DNA of 64,000 nt from ATM1 sp003577165 (GTDB lineage Bacteria; Armatimonadota; Fimbriimonadia; Fimbriimonadales; ATM1). This document shows positions 17,300 to 25,799 of the stretch, piece after piece; within the stretch, counting starts at the first letter, position 1, and every line of letters starts with the position of its first letter. The position numbers and the translations under genes are program-made. The notes under the pieces are model-generated. The model had not been told where the DNA came from. It saw only the letters and a list, made by a program, of their open reading frames with translations, and made no database searches. The stretch covers positions 15,478 through 79,477 of the forward strand of contig SZPM01000010.1 in the NCBI GenBank assembly GCA_030263715.1, in the 5' to 3' direction.

Positions 17300-18220
17300 A
17301 TGCTAACGAGTTTGAACGTGGGGCTTGCGCTACTGGGAGCGGTGGCGCCGACAGGCCAAGCGACCGATATCAGCGTCTACAGCGGTCAGGCCCTTGGGGA
17401 CGGCATCCGTGCCCAGTCCTGGGGGGGCGGAACCATCCAGGAGTCGACTGAAGTCACCCTGCTGGGCGCCCACTCCCTTAAGATCACGACGGCCACATTC
17501 CACCAGGGAGGAATCCTCGAGTTTTCTCAGCCGATTGACGTAGCAGCCGCCTCGAACGCGAAGGAGAACCTGCTCGCCGTCGCGGTGTGGGTCATCGAGA
17601 ACAAAGGAACCGTCGGCGGTTCCGGTTCCGGCGGTGGACCCAGCACGGGCGGTGGACCGACGACCGGAGGCGGAACGAGCGGCCAGGGAGGCAGCACGGC
17701 TCCCCGAGCCCCCAAGCAGATGACCCACCTCCGGCTGCTGATCCGCACGAGAGACAAGAAACTCTCCGAAGCAATTCTCCCCCTGGCGACGGCCTCGGGC
17801 AGCACCGGCAAGTGGCGGCGAGTGGGAATCCCTCTGTCTGCCATCGCTGGTTTCCAGAAGACGAACAAACAGATCGTCAGCGTCGGACTCGCTGGCGATG
17901 CCCCCGCCACCTTCTACTTGGGTGAAGTTCGCGTCGTCAACGACCAGACTCCGATTCAAGGGTTCCTTCCGAAGACGTCTATGAACCTCGCTCTCGGCGA
18001 TGAGGCCACACTGTGGGTGTCTGCCGAAGCGGGACTTTCGATCCTTGACGTCGCATGGGATTTCGACGCGAAAGACGGAATTCAGGATGAGGCGATCGGC
18101 CAAGTGATATATCACCGGTTCCGCCTCGAAGGAACCTTCACAGTCACCTGCACGATCCGGGACGCGTTCGGTCTGAAGGCTCCGTGGACTGGCACCATTC
18201 AGGTCGTAGTTAACCCGTAG
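17300..18220 (+). CDS. Secreted protein with Gly/Thr-rich linker and C-terminal PKD-like domain
   Basis: The product is 306 aa. A short N-terminal signal peptide ends near residue 22 (GQA-T). Residues about 25-105 form a beta-sandwich-like segment (SLKITTATFHQGGILEF) resembling a carbohydrate-binding or extracellular sugar-recognition domain. A Gly/Ser/Thr linker spans about 108-135. A second jelly-roll-like part has 'WRRVGIPLSAIAGF', and residues about 225-306 look like a PKD/Ig-like domain ('AWDFDAKDGIQDEAIG...YHRFRLEGTFTVTCTIRDAFG'). It probably binds or spans the cell surface. A terminator follows directly. Confidence 0.75.
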   Translation: MLTSLNVGLALLGAVAPTGQATDISVYSGQALGDGIRAQSWGGGTIQESTEVTLLGAHSLKITTATFHQGGILEFSQPIDVAAASNAKENLLAVAVWVIENKGTVGGSGSGGGPSTGGGPTTGGGTSGQGGSTAPRAPKQMTHLRLLIRTRDKKLSEAILPLATASGSTGKWRRVGIPLSAIAGFQKTNKQIVSVGLAGDAPATFYLGEVRVVNDQTPIQGFLPKTSMNLALGDEATLWVSAEAGLSILDVAWDFDAKDGIQDEAIGQVIYHRFRLEGTFTVTCTIRDAFGLKAPWTGTIQVVVNP

Positions 18221-18240
18221 TCACATTTCCGTAAGTTTGA

Positions 18241-18267
18241 CGGCGGCGCGCAAGCGCCGCCGTTTTT
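18241..18267 (+). terminator. Rho-independent terminator
   Basis: A stem CGGCGGCGC / GCGCCGCCG with a GCAA tetraloop is followed by five T residues. It lies 20 bp after the PKD-like gene and faces the convergent outer-membrane-like gene. Confidence 0.85.
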
Positions 18268-18294
18268 CGTTGTTGCCGCCGATACGGTAAGAGG

Positions 18295-18936
18295 TCAGAA
18301 ACCCCAACTGAGGCTAATCCCAGGCCTCTCAAACCACACCCACATCAGTCCGAGCGTGACCTCTTTGCGTTTGATATTCAGCATCAGGTGTGAGCGTCGC
18401 CCGTCGTTCAAGAACAGCAGCGAGGCCTCAGAGCTCAAGGCGAGGTCGACGCCGAAGGGGAGGTTGAAGCCGCGCTCCCACTCGGAATAGTTGATCGAAG
18501 CATACGCGGTCAGCCTCGCTTCTACAAAACCCTTGGAGACAGTCACAAAGTAACACTGAGTGCCGACGGGCGACCCGATGCGATCGCTTGACGTTCCGAA
18601 GTTGATCATCGGGTTCGTCGGGGTCTCGCGCATCGCGATGTAATTACCGATCACGTTGACTTCATCGGCGACTGGGTTGAACTCGAGTCCGAGCAGAAGG
18701 TCTTGTGTGAATGCGTACGTGCCCGTGAATCTCCATCGCGGACGAGCGAGCGACGTGTCCACCCATCGCGCGCTAAACGCCCACTTCGTTTCACTGCCCG
18801 GACCGAGCAGCCGGCCTTCGCCAGGTCATCCGGTTCAGGTGGGCACCTGTCCAGCCGCGCCCTGCAAAGCCGCCGAGACCCACACGACAGCCAACGCCGT
18901 GAGTAACGCTTGGCGAACTGGGCGAGACGTGTTCAT
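18295..18936 (-). pseudogene. Outer-membrane beta-barrel-like protein interrupted by compensating frameshifts
   Basis: An ATG at 18936 starts a clear signal peptide (MNTSRPVRQALLTALAVVWVSA ...). In the same frame two TGA codons occur at 18835-18837 and 18826-18828, after which the frame is open to 18295. The +1 frame across the gap reads PPEPDDLAKAG, which would join the two halves smoothly, so one inserted and one lost base explain the stops. The downstream part alternates polar and hydrophobic residues in strands, is rich in aromatic girdle residues and ends in Phe, as outer-membrane barrels do. It may be a real pseudogene or an assembly error in homopolymers. Confidence 0.65.
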
Positions 18937-18945
18937 GTTGCCTTA

Positions 18946-19395
18946 CTAAACGAATTCGTACTCTTCACGGGGTGGCTCGACCTGATGCCTCGGCTTCGTG
19001 AAGATGATCGGCATCAAAGCGAGAATCAAGGCCAACAGCGCAACCCACAGGACGATCCGAGTCCAATCCGGCACGCCGGCGTAACGGAGTCGCTTCTTCT
19101 CGGTTTCGCCGGGATCACCGGGGGCGAAGTCGAGCGGAAGCAGATTCTCAGATCCGCAGAGAGCGCACGTCAGATGATAGTAGCCGTTCTCGTCGATGAG
19201 GGCGAACTCTCGAGGTGGTACTAAGATCGCGGCCCAACAGTATCCGCACTCTACGAACTGCTTGCCATCGTCGGCTTCCTCGTTCGCCTCCTCGTCTTCA
19301 TACTCATCCTCTTCCTGAGCGAGATCGAGATCCAGGGGGCGGTCACTAAGACCGCGCATCTCCTGTCCGATTTCGTTCCGATCGTTTGGATTCAT
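18946..19395 (-). CDS. Zinc-ribbon single-pass membrane protein
   Basis: The product is 149 aa from ATG 19395. The order is a very acidic N-terminus (residues about 20-45, rich in Glu/Asp), then a zinc-ribbon with CGYC and CALCG pairs (about residues 50-82), then a transmembrane helix near residues 112-132 (RIVLWVALLALILALMPIIF) and a short polar tail. There is no enzyme motif. It lies 9 bp upstream of the frameshifted outer-membrane-like gene and downstream of the BMP lipoprotein gene. The function is unknown. Confidence 0.75.
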   Translation of the reverse strand: MNPNDRNEIGQEMRGLSDRPLDLDLAQEEDEYEDEEANEEADDGKQFVECGYCWAAILVPPREFALIDENGYYHLTCALCGSENLLPLDFAPGDPGETEKKRLRYAGVPDWTRIVLWVALLALILALMPIIFTKPRHQVEPPREEYEFV

Positions 19396-19420
19396 CACTC
19401 ACGCGCCTTCGATGGAGACT

Positions 19421-20446
19421 TCAACCGGTCTGCACGGGTGGAGGCACGAATTTCTCGACCTCCTCCAGCGTGGTTGGTACTCTCAACGTGCCGTTCTTGA
19501 TCATTGACTCATAGGCGCGCACGATCTCCAATGCGCGCGGCGGAAGGAGGTGCTTTGTGTGCCGCATCTCCGTGATGCCCACCCCCCCCTCCTTGAGACC
19601 GAGCACGACCGTACCGCCTTTGAAGTTGCCGCTCTTGGCCCTTTTGGCCGCGTCGAGGACCGCGAGGTCCACCCGCTTGATCATGCTGGTCAGAACGTGG
19701 CCTGGCGCTAAGTCGTCCTGATCGCTGTCGACGCCGATCGCCAGCAGCCCTCGCTCCTCCGCTGCGTTGATCACGCCGAGACCGCACTTCCCGCTTGCGT
19801 GGTACACGATGTCCGCTCCCGATGCGTACACGGCGAGCGCAGCCTCCTTTCCCTTTGCGACGTCGAACCAATCTTCCGTGTATTTTGAAACGACCTGCGC
19901 TTCCGGCCTCGCCGCTTTGACACCCGCGCGAAAACCGGCTTCGAACTTCTTGATGAGATCAATGGACTTGCCGCCGACGAATCCCACCTTGCCGGTCTTC
20001 GACGTCAGACCTGCGAGCACTCCCACCAAGAAACTGCCCTCCTCTTCACGGAAGGTGTATCCCAATAAATTCGGTTTGTCGCTCGGCACGTCAATGATCG
20101 CGTACTTCTGTTCTGGATGACTGTCGGCGGCCTCGAACATCGCCTTTTCCATCGTGCTTCCGACACCGATGATGAGGTCAGGCTTGTCAATGGAAAGTTG
20201 CTCGAAGTTGGTCTTGTAATCGGCTTGGCTCTTGCTGTCGACCTCTTGGATCTTCCCGCCCAATTCCGAGGGAATTCGCTCCAATCCGCGAGCAGCGCTA
20301 TCGTTGAAACTCTTGTCCCCCCGTCCCCCCTCGTCGAATACGAGCGCGACGCGAAACTCGGCGTCGCCGCCGGTTTGGGCGGGCTGGCCGGCAGTGCAGC
20401 CGGCAAGGGCGATCATGCCGAGAATGGCGGCTCCGACCCTGTTCAC
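19421..20446 (-). CDS. BMP/PnrA-family substrate-binding lipoprotein
   Basis: The product is 341 aa from GTG 20446. The lipobox LAGC puts the anchor Cys at 17. The body matches the basic membrane protein (BMP/Med/PnrA) family: 'FRVALVFDEGGRGDKSFNDSAARGLER', 'PDLIIGVGSTMEKAMFEAAD', 'KYAIIDVP', 'GFVGGKSIDLIKKFEAGFRAGVKAA', 'ADIVYHASGKCGLGVINAA' and 'IGVDSDQDDLAPGHVLTSMIKRVD'. Family members bind purine nucleosides or related ligands for an ABC importer. No permease or ATPase gene is adjacent, so the partner must be elsewhere or absent. Confidence 0.88.
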   Translation of the reverse strand: MNRVGAAILGMIALAGCTAGQPAQTGGDAEFRVALVFDEGGRGDKSFNDSAARGLERIPSELGGKIQEVDSKSQADYKTNFEQLSIDKPDLIIGVGSTMEKAMFEAADSHPEQKYAIIDVPSDKPNLLGYTFREEEGSFLVGVLAGLTSKTGKVGFVGGKSIDLIKKFEAGFRAGVKAARPEAQVVSKYTEDWFDVAKGKEAALAVYASGADIVYHASGKCGLGVINAAEERGLLAIGVDSDQDDLAPGHVLTSMIKRVDLAVLDAAKRAKSGNFKGGTVVLGLKEGGVGITEMRHTKHLLPPRALEIVRAYESMIKNGTLRVPTTLEEVEKFVPPPVQTG

Positions 20447-20466
20447 GCCGGAATTATGGCGCGGAC

Positions 20467-21543
20467 TCAGACCGCTCCCAACTTGCGCACGAGTCCCTTT
20501 TCCGCGTAGGCCGACTTGCTGACTTCCGCGGCCAGCCGTCCGGCGATCGCGCGGAACGCCTCGCTGTGCGCGGATTGGGGATGCGCGATTACGCTGGGCG
20601 TTCCCTTGTCACCCGAATCGCTGACTTCCGGGTCGAGCGGCACCGATCCGAGGAAAGGCACCTTGTACGACGCGGCGAGTTCCTCCCCGCTCATTCCTGC
20701 GAAGATTCGAGTCGTGGTACCGCAGGATGGGCACGCAAAAGAACTCATATTCTCAACCACGCCGAGCAGCGGCACGTTCAGTTTCTCGAAGAGTGTCACC
20801 GCCTTGCCGGCGATGTTTGCAGCAACATCGTGGGGAGTCGCGACGATGACGACTCCGGTGATCGGCGCCGTTTGAGCGAGCGACAAAGAGGCATCTCCCG
20901 TTCCGGGGGGGAGATCCACGATCAGATAATCGAGCGCGCCCCAATCAACGTCGCGCAAAAGTTGCGATACCGTCGTCCCCACCATCGGTCCCCGCCAAAT
21001 CACGGCCTGCCCCTCTTCCAGCAGGAAGCCCAACGACATCATCTTGATGCCGAACTTCTCGATTGGCAGGATTCGACCCGCCTTCGACCAGGGCTTGTCG
21101 TGCTCCGCGCCCATCATCAGCGGAATCGACGGCCCGTAAACATCCGCGTCGAGCAGGCCGACGGTTGCTCCCGTCTTTGCCAGCGCGACCGCCAAGTTGA
21201 CGGACACCGTGCTCTTGCCCACGCCGCCTTTGCCCGACGCCACTGCGATCACGTTGCGCACTTCGGGCAGCACTTCGCCTTTCTCGACGGAAGTCCGCAC
21301 CTGAGCCGTCATTTCGACCTCGACGGTCTTCACGCCGGGCAGCGCAGCCACCACTCCGCGAGCTTCTTCCTGAAGCAGGTCCTTCACAGGGCAAGCCGGA
21401 GTGGTCAACTCGATCTTGAACTGAACACGGTCGCCGGAAATCGAAAGGTCCTTGACGAAGCCAAGCGACACGATGTCTTTCCTGAGGTCGGGATCGTTGA
21501 CGGAGCGGAGTGCCTGCAGCACTTCCTCCTCGGTGGGCGGCAT
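20467..21543 (-). CDS. apbC: Mrp/ApbC-type iron-sulfur cluster carrier P-loop ATPase
   Basis: The product is 358 aa. An N-terminal MIP18/DUF59 domain (residues about 3-80, 'VLQALRSVNDPDLRKDIVSLGFVK' region) precedes a MinD/Mrp ATPase domain with the deviant Walker A 'ASGKGGVGKST' near residue 105, 'VGLLDADVYGPSIP', and 'YLIVDLPPGTGD'. The conserved CPSCG near residue 272 is the pair that binds a bridging [4Fe-4S] cluster in this family. The protein loads clusters onto apo-targets in the cytoplasm, which fits the many Fe-S and molybdo-flavoenzymes encoded here. It lies 20 bp upstream of the BMP gene. Confidence 0.92.
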   Translation of the reverse strand: MPPTEEEVLQALRSVNDPDLRKDIVSLGFVKDLSISGDRVQFKIELTTPACPVKDLLQEEARGVVAALPGVKTVEVEMTAQVRTSVEKGEVLPEVRNVIAVASGKGGVGKSTVSVNLAVALAKTGATVGLLDADVYGPSIPLMMGAEHDKPWSKAGRILPIEKFGIKMMSLGFLLEEGQAVIWRGPMVGTTVSQLLRDVDWGALDYLIVDLPPGTGDASLSLAQTAPITGVVIVATPHDVAANIAGKAVTLFEKLNVPLLGVVENMSSFACPSCGTTTRIFAGMSGEELAASYKVPFLGSVPLDPEVSDSGDKGTPSVIAHPQSAHSEAFRAIAGRLAAEVSKSAYAEKGLVRKLGAV

Positions 21544-21563
21544 GGGTCGAGTTTACACCCGGC

Positions 21564-22358
21564 TTACGGAGACCAGGTCAGAGCAAAGTCCGCTCGCCGC
21601 TCCTTCGTTCTGCTGAGCACGCGAAGTGAGAGCATTTCGGATGCCTCAGAGGCAGTCGCCACTTCCCGAGCCGAGAAGGTGACGCGATAGAGGCGCAGAT
21701 GGAAGTCGCCGATCGGCAACACCGGACGCCTACGGGTCGCTTCGAACTCACCCATAAGTTGAGTGCCCCCTGGAGCGAACTGGTGCCACGGAAAGCCCTT
21801 GAGCAGGTTGCGATCTCTCGACGCCTCGCGCCACACCAGGTCCACGGATATGGGCGAAAGCGCCTTGCCATCGGGTGCCAGCACGAACCTGCAGTTCTCA
21901 ACTTCATCCAGCCGAGCCTTTTCCTCGAAGTCTTGCTCGATCGGATCCACCTTCGGCGCGCCGGCAAGTTGAACGAAGAACACGACCACCCCTTCCATCT
22001 CCTCGCGCACTCGGTCCCACCGCTGCTGTAACTCGCCGGCAGGCCAATACTCCTCTTCCGACAGGCATCCCAGGCGAGCCGAGACGTACGCCGGCGAATA
22101 CCACCATGCGAACTCTATCTCGCGCCGCCACAGGCCGTCGAACCACCATCCGATCGGCCTCTGGACGAGCAGAGCGCTCCGCCACGCGCCTCTGCGCTTC
22201 TCACCCCACGACCTCCCCAACTGCACGGCTCCGTCCAAAGGGCGCTCCTGGAATGAGACGGCGACCCGCTCAGCCCGTTGAGGGCTGGCATCCTGGCGAT
22301 GAAGGGCCGCACCCGAGGCGATCAGGCCTCCGAGAAGGGCCGCTGCGAGCGGGTTCAC
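21564..22358 (-). CDS. Uncharacterised exported protein, last gene of efflux operon
   Basis: The product is 264 aa. The first 20 residues (MNPLAAALLGGLIASGAALH) look like a signal peptide. The rest is rich in Trp, Arg and Glu with 'RPIGWWFDGLWRREIEFAWWYSPAYVSARLGCLSEEEYW'. It does not match a family I know. It begins 8 bp after the RND gene on the same strand, so it is probably the distal gene of the TetR-TolC-MFP-RND operon and may be an accessory factor. Confidence 0.7.
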   Translation of the reverse strand: MNPLAAALLGGLIASGAALHRQDASPQRAERVAVSFQERPLDGAVQLGRSWGEKRRGAWRSALLVQRPIGWWFDGLWRREIEFAWWYSPAYVSARLGCLSEEEYWPAGELQQRWDRVREEMEGVVVFFVQLAGAPKVDPIEQDFEEKARLDEVENCRFVLAPDGKALSPISVDLVWREASRDRNLLKGFPWHQFAPGGTQLMGEFEATRRRPVLPIGDFHLRLYRVTFSAREVATASEASEMLSLRVLSRTKERRADFALTWSP

Positions 22359-22366
22359 CTAAGGGA

Positions 22367-25300
22367 TTATCGGTCTGCGGCAGGCTCTTTCACTTCCTGG
22401 TCAGCCGGCTGCGGGAGGGACTCCGTCGACTCAGGCCGTCCCACGCGACCGGTGACTTTCCCGAGGATTCCTCGAATCCAACTCGAGAAGTCGTCGAACA
22501 CCGTGTAGGTGCACGGGATCACGAACAGCGTCAGCAGCGTGGACAGCGTCATGCCGCCGATGATGGTGATGCCGAGCGGAGCCCGAAATTCCGACCCACG
22601 ACCGAGGGCGAGTGCGACGGGGATCATTGCCAACACGAGGGCGATCGTCGTCATGAGGATCGGCCTCATTCGCGTTACGCCGGACTCGAGCAGCGCGTTG
22701 TGCCGGTCGATTCCCCGGCCCCTCAGCGTGTTGGCGAAGTCCACCAGCAGGATCGCGTTCTTTCCGACCAGCCCGATGAGCATGATGAAGCCGATGAACC
22801 CCACGATTCCAAACGGAGTGTTCGTCATCATGAGGAACAGCAGCGCTCCAACGAGCGCCTGCGGCTGTGCAAGTTGGATGATCAACGGATAGACGATGTT
22901 GTCGAACAGTGACGCCAGAACGAAGTAAACGAGAATGAGAGCGAGACCGAACGCGAAAGCCATGTAAGGCATTTCATTGCCTTGAATCTCGTTCTCGCCG
23001 CCCTGCTTAAAGACCACGTCCTTCCCTAAGTCGGCCTTCGCGAGTTCGGAGTCAATCACGCGCCCGACCGTGCCGATCACGTATCCCGGCAACAGATGGC
23101 CTGTGACTGTAACGCGCCTCTGGCGATCCTGTCGATCAACTTTGTCGGGGCCGACGCCGCCTTCGATCTTGGCGACGTTGCCGACGAACACTGGATTGCC
23201 TTGTCGGAATGTGACGGGAATCGCCGCAAGCGCATTCGGATCGTTGCGCACGGCGTCGGTCATGTTGACCCGAATGTCGTACTCTCGCCCGCCTTCGCGG
23301 TATTTCGCGTCCACATTTCCCTCGTAAGCGACACGCATTACCGCTCCCAACTGGCCGACGCTGATGTCGTTATCCGCCAATCGAACTCGGTCCGGTCGAA
23401 CGAGATACTCTGGTTTGCCAGGCTTGGACGACAGATCGAGGTTGATGATCCCCGGGATCTTCGCGAGCGTCTCCTTTGCCTTGAGCGCCGCCGGCAGAAC
23501 TTGTTCCGGTCGGATGCTCCGAATGTTCACCTGAACCGGGGCGCCGATTCCGAAACCGCCGCCCGACGAAACGACGATATTCGCGTCCGGGACCTTGCCG
23601 ATCATCTCGCGGAGGTCCGAAGCGATGCTCTCCTGGCTGCGAGTTCGCAGCCCTTCCTTCTTCTTCCAGAATTGGATCGCGTCAAGGAGCGCCTTCTTTT
23701 CGCGAAGCGTGACGAGCACTTGACCGTACTGCGAGCCTCGAATCTGACCGAAGTTGCTTCCGGATTGGAATCCGATGTTGCTCGTGATGTAACTCATGTC
23801 GGGCAGCCGCTTCGCGATCCCTTCGATGCGCTCGACGACCTGCAGCGTTCTTTCGAGAGAGGCGCTCGGCGGCATCGTGATGTTGACGGCGATCTGCCCG
23901 GTCTCCTGCTCTGGGAAAAACTTGATGTCGAAGATCGGACCGCCCTTGTTCGCGGAGAGCAAGTAGCCCAGCACCGTAAACCCAAGCATCGCCGCTCCGA
24001 ACAAGGCTCCGCCTACGAGCGGTCGGAGGTTCCTGCGGCGGTTGAGCAGGTTAATGAGAACGAGCACCGCGCCCACCACGATACAAGGCAGCAGCATTCC
24101 CGTTCCTTGCTTGATCGCAGCCTGCAGGTTGGGAGCGAATCCACCTCCGATCATCATGAACACGCCAAGCAGAAGGCCGAACCCGACGGCGATGACGGTC
24201 CAACGGTGATTCAGCGCCCAGTCGAGCCGCCGCTTGTAAGCGTTGGCGAACGCGTGCAGCCAATTGTCGAACTTCTTCGCGAACCCATGTTTGTCTTCGA
24301 GGTTCTCACCACGCCTGTACCACCGGCTCGCAAGCATCGGCGTAAGGGTGAACGACACGAAAAGCGAGAACAGGGTCGCCGCCGCCACGGTCACGGCAAA
24401 CGGCCTCATGAACTGCCCGACGATGCCTCCCATGAACGCGATCGGCAAGAACACCGCAACGTCAATGAGCGTGATGGACACCGCCGCCAAGCCTATCTCC
24501 AGTCGCCCGTTAAGCGCAGCGGTCTCGGGTTCTTCACCCATGTATAGGTGCCGATACGTGTTTTCGAGAACGACGATCGCGTCGTCCACGAGGATGCCGA
24601 TCGCGAGCGACAGGCCCAGCATCGTCATCGTGTTGAGGGTGTATCCGAATGCGTAGATGGCCGCGAACGCCGCCATGATACAAGTCGGGATGGCGAGTGC
24701 GACAATCAGTGTTCCCCTGAAGTTGTGCAGGAACATGTAGATGATCCCGATGACCAGGATGATGCCGATAATCAGCGCCATCTCCAAATCTTCGAGCGAC
24801 TCGTTCACCTGCTTCGCGCTCTCTCGCGTGATCGTAAACTGGATGGGATAAGTCTTCGAAAGTTCAGCGAGGGCTGCCTTGGCTTGATCGGTGATGTTCA
24901 CCGTGTTTCCGTCGCGCGACTTCTGAACTGTGATGATTGCCGCGTCGCGGCCGTTGATGCGCGCGAAACTCGTCCTCTCGGCTGCTTGGTCGCTGATCGT
25001 TGCGATGTCTCCGACGCGCACGATCGCAGGACCTGCGTTCGGATCCTGGCGGTCGGAAACAGGGATCACGAGACGGCGAATCTCATCGACGCTTTCGAAT
25101 TCACCCTTGACGCGAACAGCCGATTCCCGGTTTCCGTCGGTAATTCGTCCGCCAGGAACGTTTTGCGTTGCGTTCTGCATCGCATTGAGCACGTCGGAGA
25201 CGCCGAGGCCGTAACTGAGGAGGCGCTGCCTGTCTACAGCAATGCGAATCTCCCTCACTTCACCGCCTGACACGGCAACGTCGGCGACGCCGGGAATCCT

Positions 25301-25798
25301 CGACAGCCGATCGACGACCCGATCGTCAATGATGTCGCGGAGTTGAAGCGGAGTGAGAGTGCTGCTTTCCGCTGCAAGATAGAGGATCGGCTCGCCGGCG
25401 ATGTTGACCTTCTGCACGACCGGCCTTTCCGCGTCTCTTGGCAGCTGCCCCGTAATCGCGGAAACCGCGGAGTTCACGTCGCTGAGAGCCGTGTCCAGAT
25501 TGGTGCCGAGTTCGAATTCGACCGTGACGACCGACAGGCCCTCGAGCGACTGCGACTGCACGCTCTTGAGGCCGGAAAGCCCAGAAACGGAGTCCTCGAT
25601 CGGCCTTGAGATGAGAGTCTCGATCTCGGTCGGATTCGCGCCGAAGTAGGAAGTGCTGATCGAAATTACAGGAAACTCGATTTCGGGGTTCTGCTCCACC
25701 GGCATTCGTTTGCATCCGATGTAGCCCATCACGATCGCGAAGATCATGAGCATCCAAACCCAAACGGGCCGGCGAATCGCAGCGAGTGTCAGACCCAT
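22367..25798 (-). CDS. RND-family multidrug efflux transporter (HAE1/AcrB-like)
   Basis: The product is 1143 aa, about 90 longer than typical HAE1 members. It should be the inner-membrane proton-driven pump of a tripartite system. Visible motifs are 'RPVWVWMLMIFAIVMG' TM1, 'PVEQNPEIEFPVISISTSYFGANPTEIE', the TM4 'GLSLAIGILVDDAIVVLENTYRH' with the proton-relay Asp pair, 'FFPEQETGQIAVNI', and 'LIGLVGKNAILLVDFANTLRGRG'. Between TM7 (near residue 530) and the second periplasmic loop (FFPEQE near 628) there are two additional hydrophobic segments, 'GMLLPCIVVGAVLVLINLL' and 'LVGGALFGAAMLGFTVLGYLL'. These normally are absent. The start abuts the adaptor stop. Confidence 0.92.
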   Translation of the reverse strand: MGLTLAAIRRPVWVWMLMIFAIVMGYIGCKRMPVEQNPEIEFPVISISTSYFGANPTEIETLISRPIEDSVSGLSGLKSVQSQSLEGLSVVTVEFELGTNLDTALSDVNSAVSAITGQLPRDAERPVVQKVNIAGEPILYLAAESSTLTPLQLRDIIDDRVVDRLSRIPGVADVAVSGGEVREIRIAVDRQRLLSYGLGVSDVLNAMQNATQNVPGGRITDGNRESAVRVKGEFESVDEIRRLVIPVSDRQDPNAGPAIVRVGDIATISDQAAERTSFARINGRDAAIITVQKSRDGNTVNITDQAKAALAELSKTYPIQFTITRESAKQVNESLEDLEMALIIGIILVIGIIYMFLHNFRGTLIVALAIPTCIMAAFAAIYAFGYTLNTMTMLGLSLAIGILVDDAIVVLENTYRHLYMGEEPETAALNGRLEIGLAAVSITLIDVAVFLPIAFMGGIVGQFMRPFAVTVAAATLFSLFVSFTLTPMLASRWYRRGENLEDKHGFAKKFDNWLHAFANAYKRRLDWALNHRWTVIAVGFGLLLGVFMMIGGGFAPNLQAAIKQGTGMLLPCIVVGAVLVLINLLNRRRNLRPLVGGALFGAAMLGFTVLGYLLSANKGGPIFDIKFFPEQETGQIAVNITMPPSASLERTLQVVERIEGIAKRLPDMSYITSNIGFQSGSNFGQIRGSQYGQVLVTLREKKALLDAIQFWKKKEGLRTRSQESIASDLREMIGKVPDANIVVSSGGGFGIGAPVQVNIRSIRPEQVLPAALKAKETLAKIPGIINLDLSSKPGKPEYLVRPDRVRLADNDISVGQLGAVMRVAYEGNVDAKYREGGREYDIRVNMTDAVRNDPNALAAIPVTFRQGNPVFVGNVAKIEGGVGPDKVDRQDRQRRVTVTGHLLPGYVIGTVGRVIDSELAKADLGKDVVFKQGGENEIQGNEMPYMAFAFGLALILVYFVLASLFDNIVYPLIIQLAQPQALVGALLFLMMTNTPFGIVGFIGFIMLIGLVGKNAILLVDFANTLRGRGIDRHNALLESGVTRMRPILMTTIALVLAMIPVALALGRGSEFRAPLGITIIGGMTLSTLLTLFVIPCTYTVFDDFSSWIRGILGKVTGRVGRPESTESLPQPADQEVKEPAADR

Positions 25799-25799
25799 C

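Noticed and set aside
23096..24547. Long plus-strand open frame (483 codons) antisense to the RND pump
   Set aside because: It is His/Arg/Asp-rich with no motif; the opposite frame is a perfect RND protein, so this is a composition shadow.
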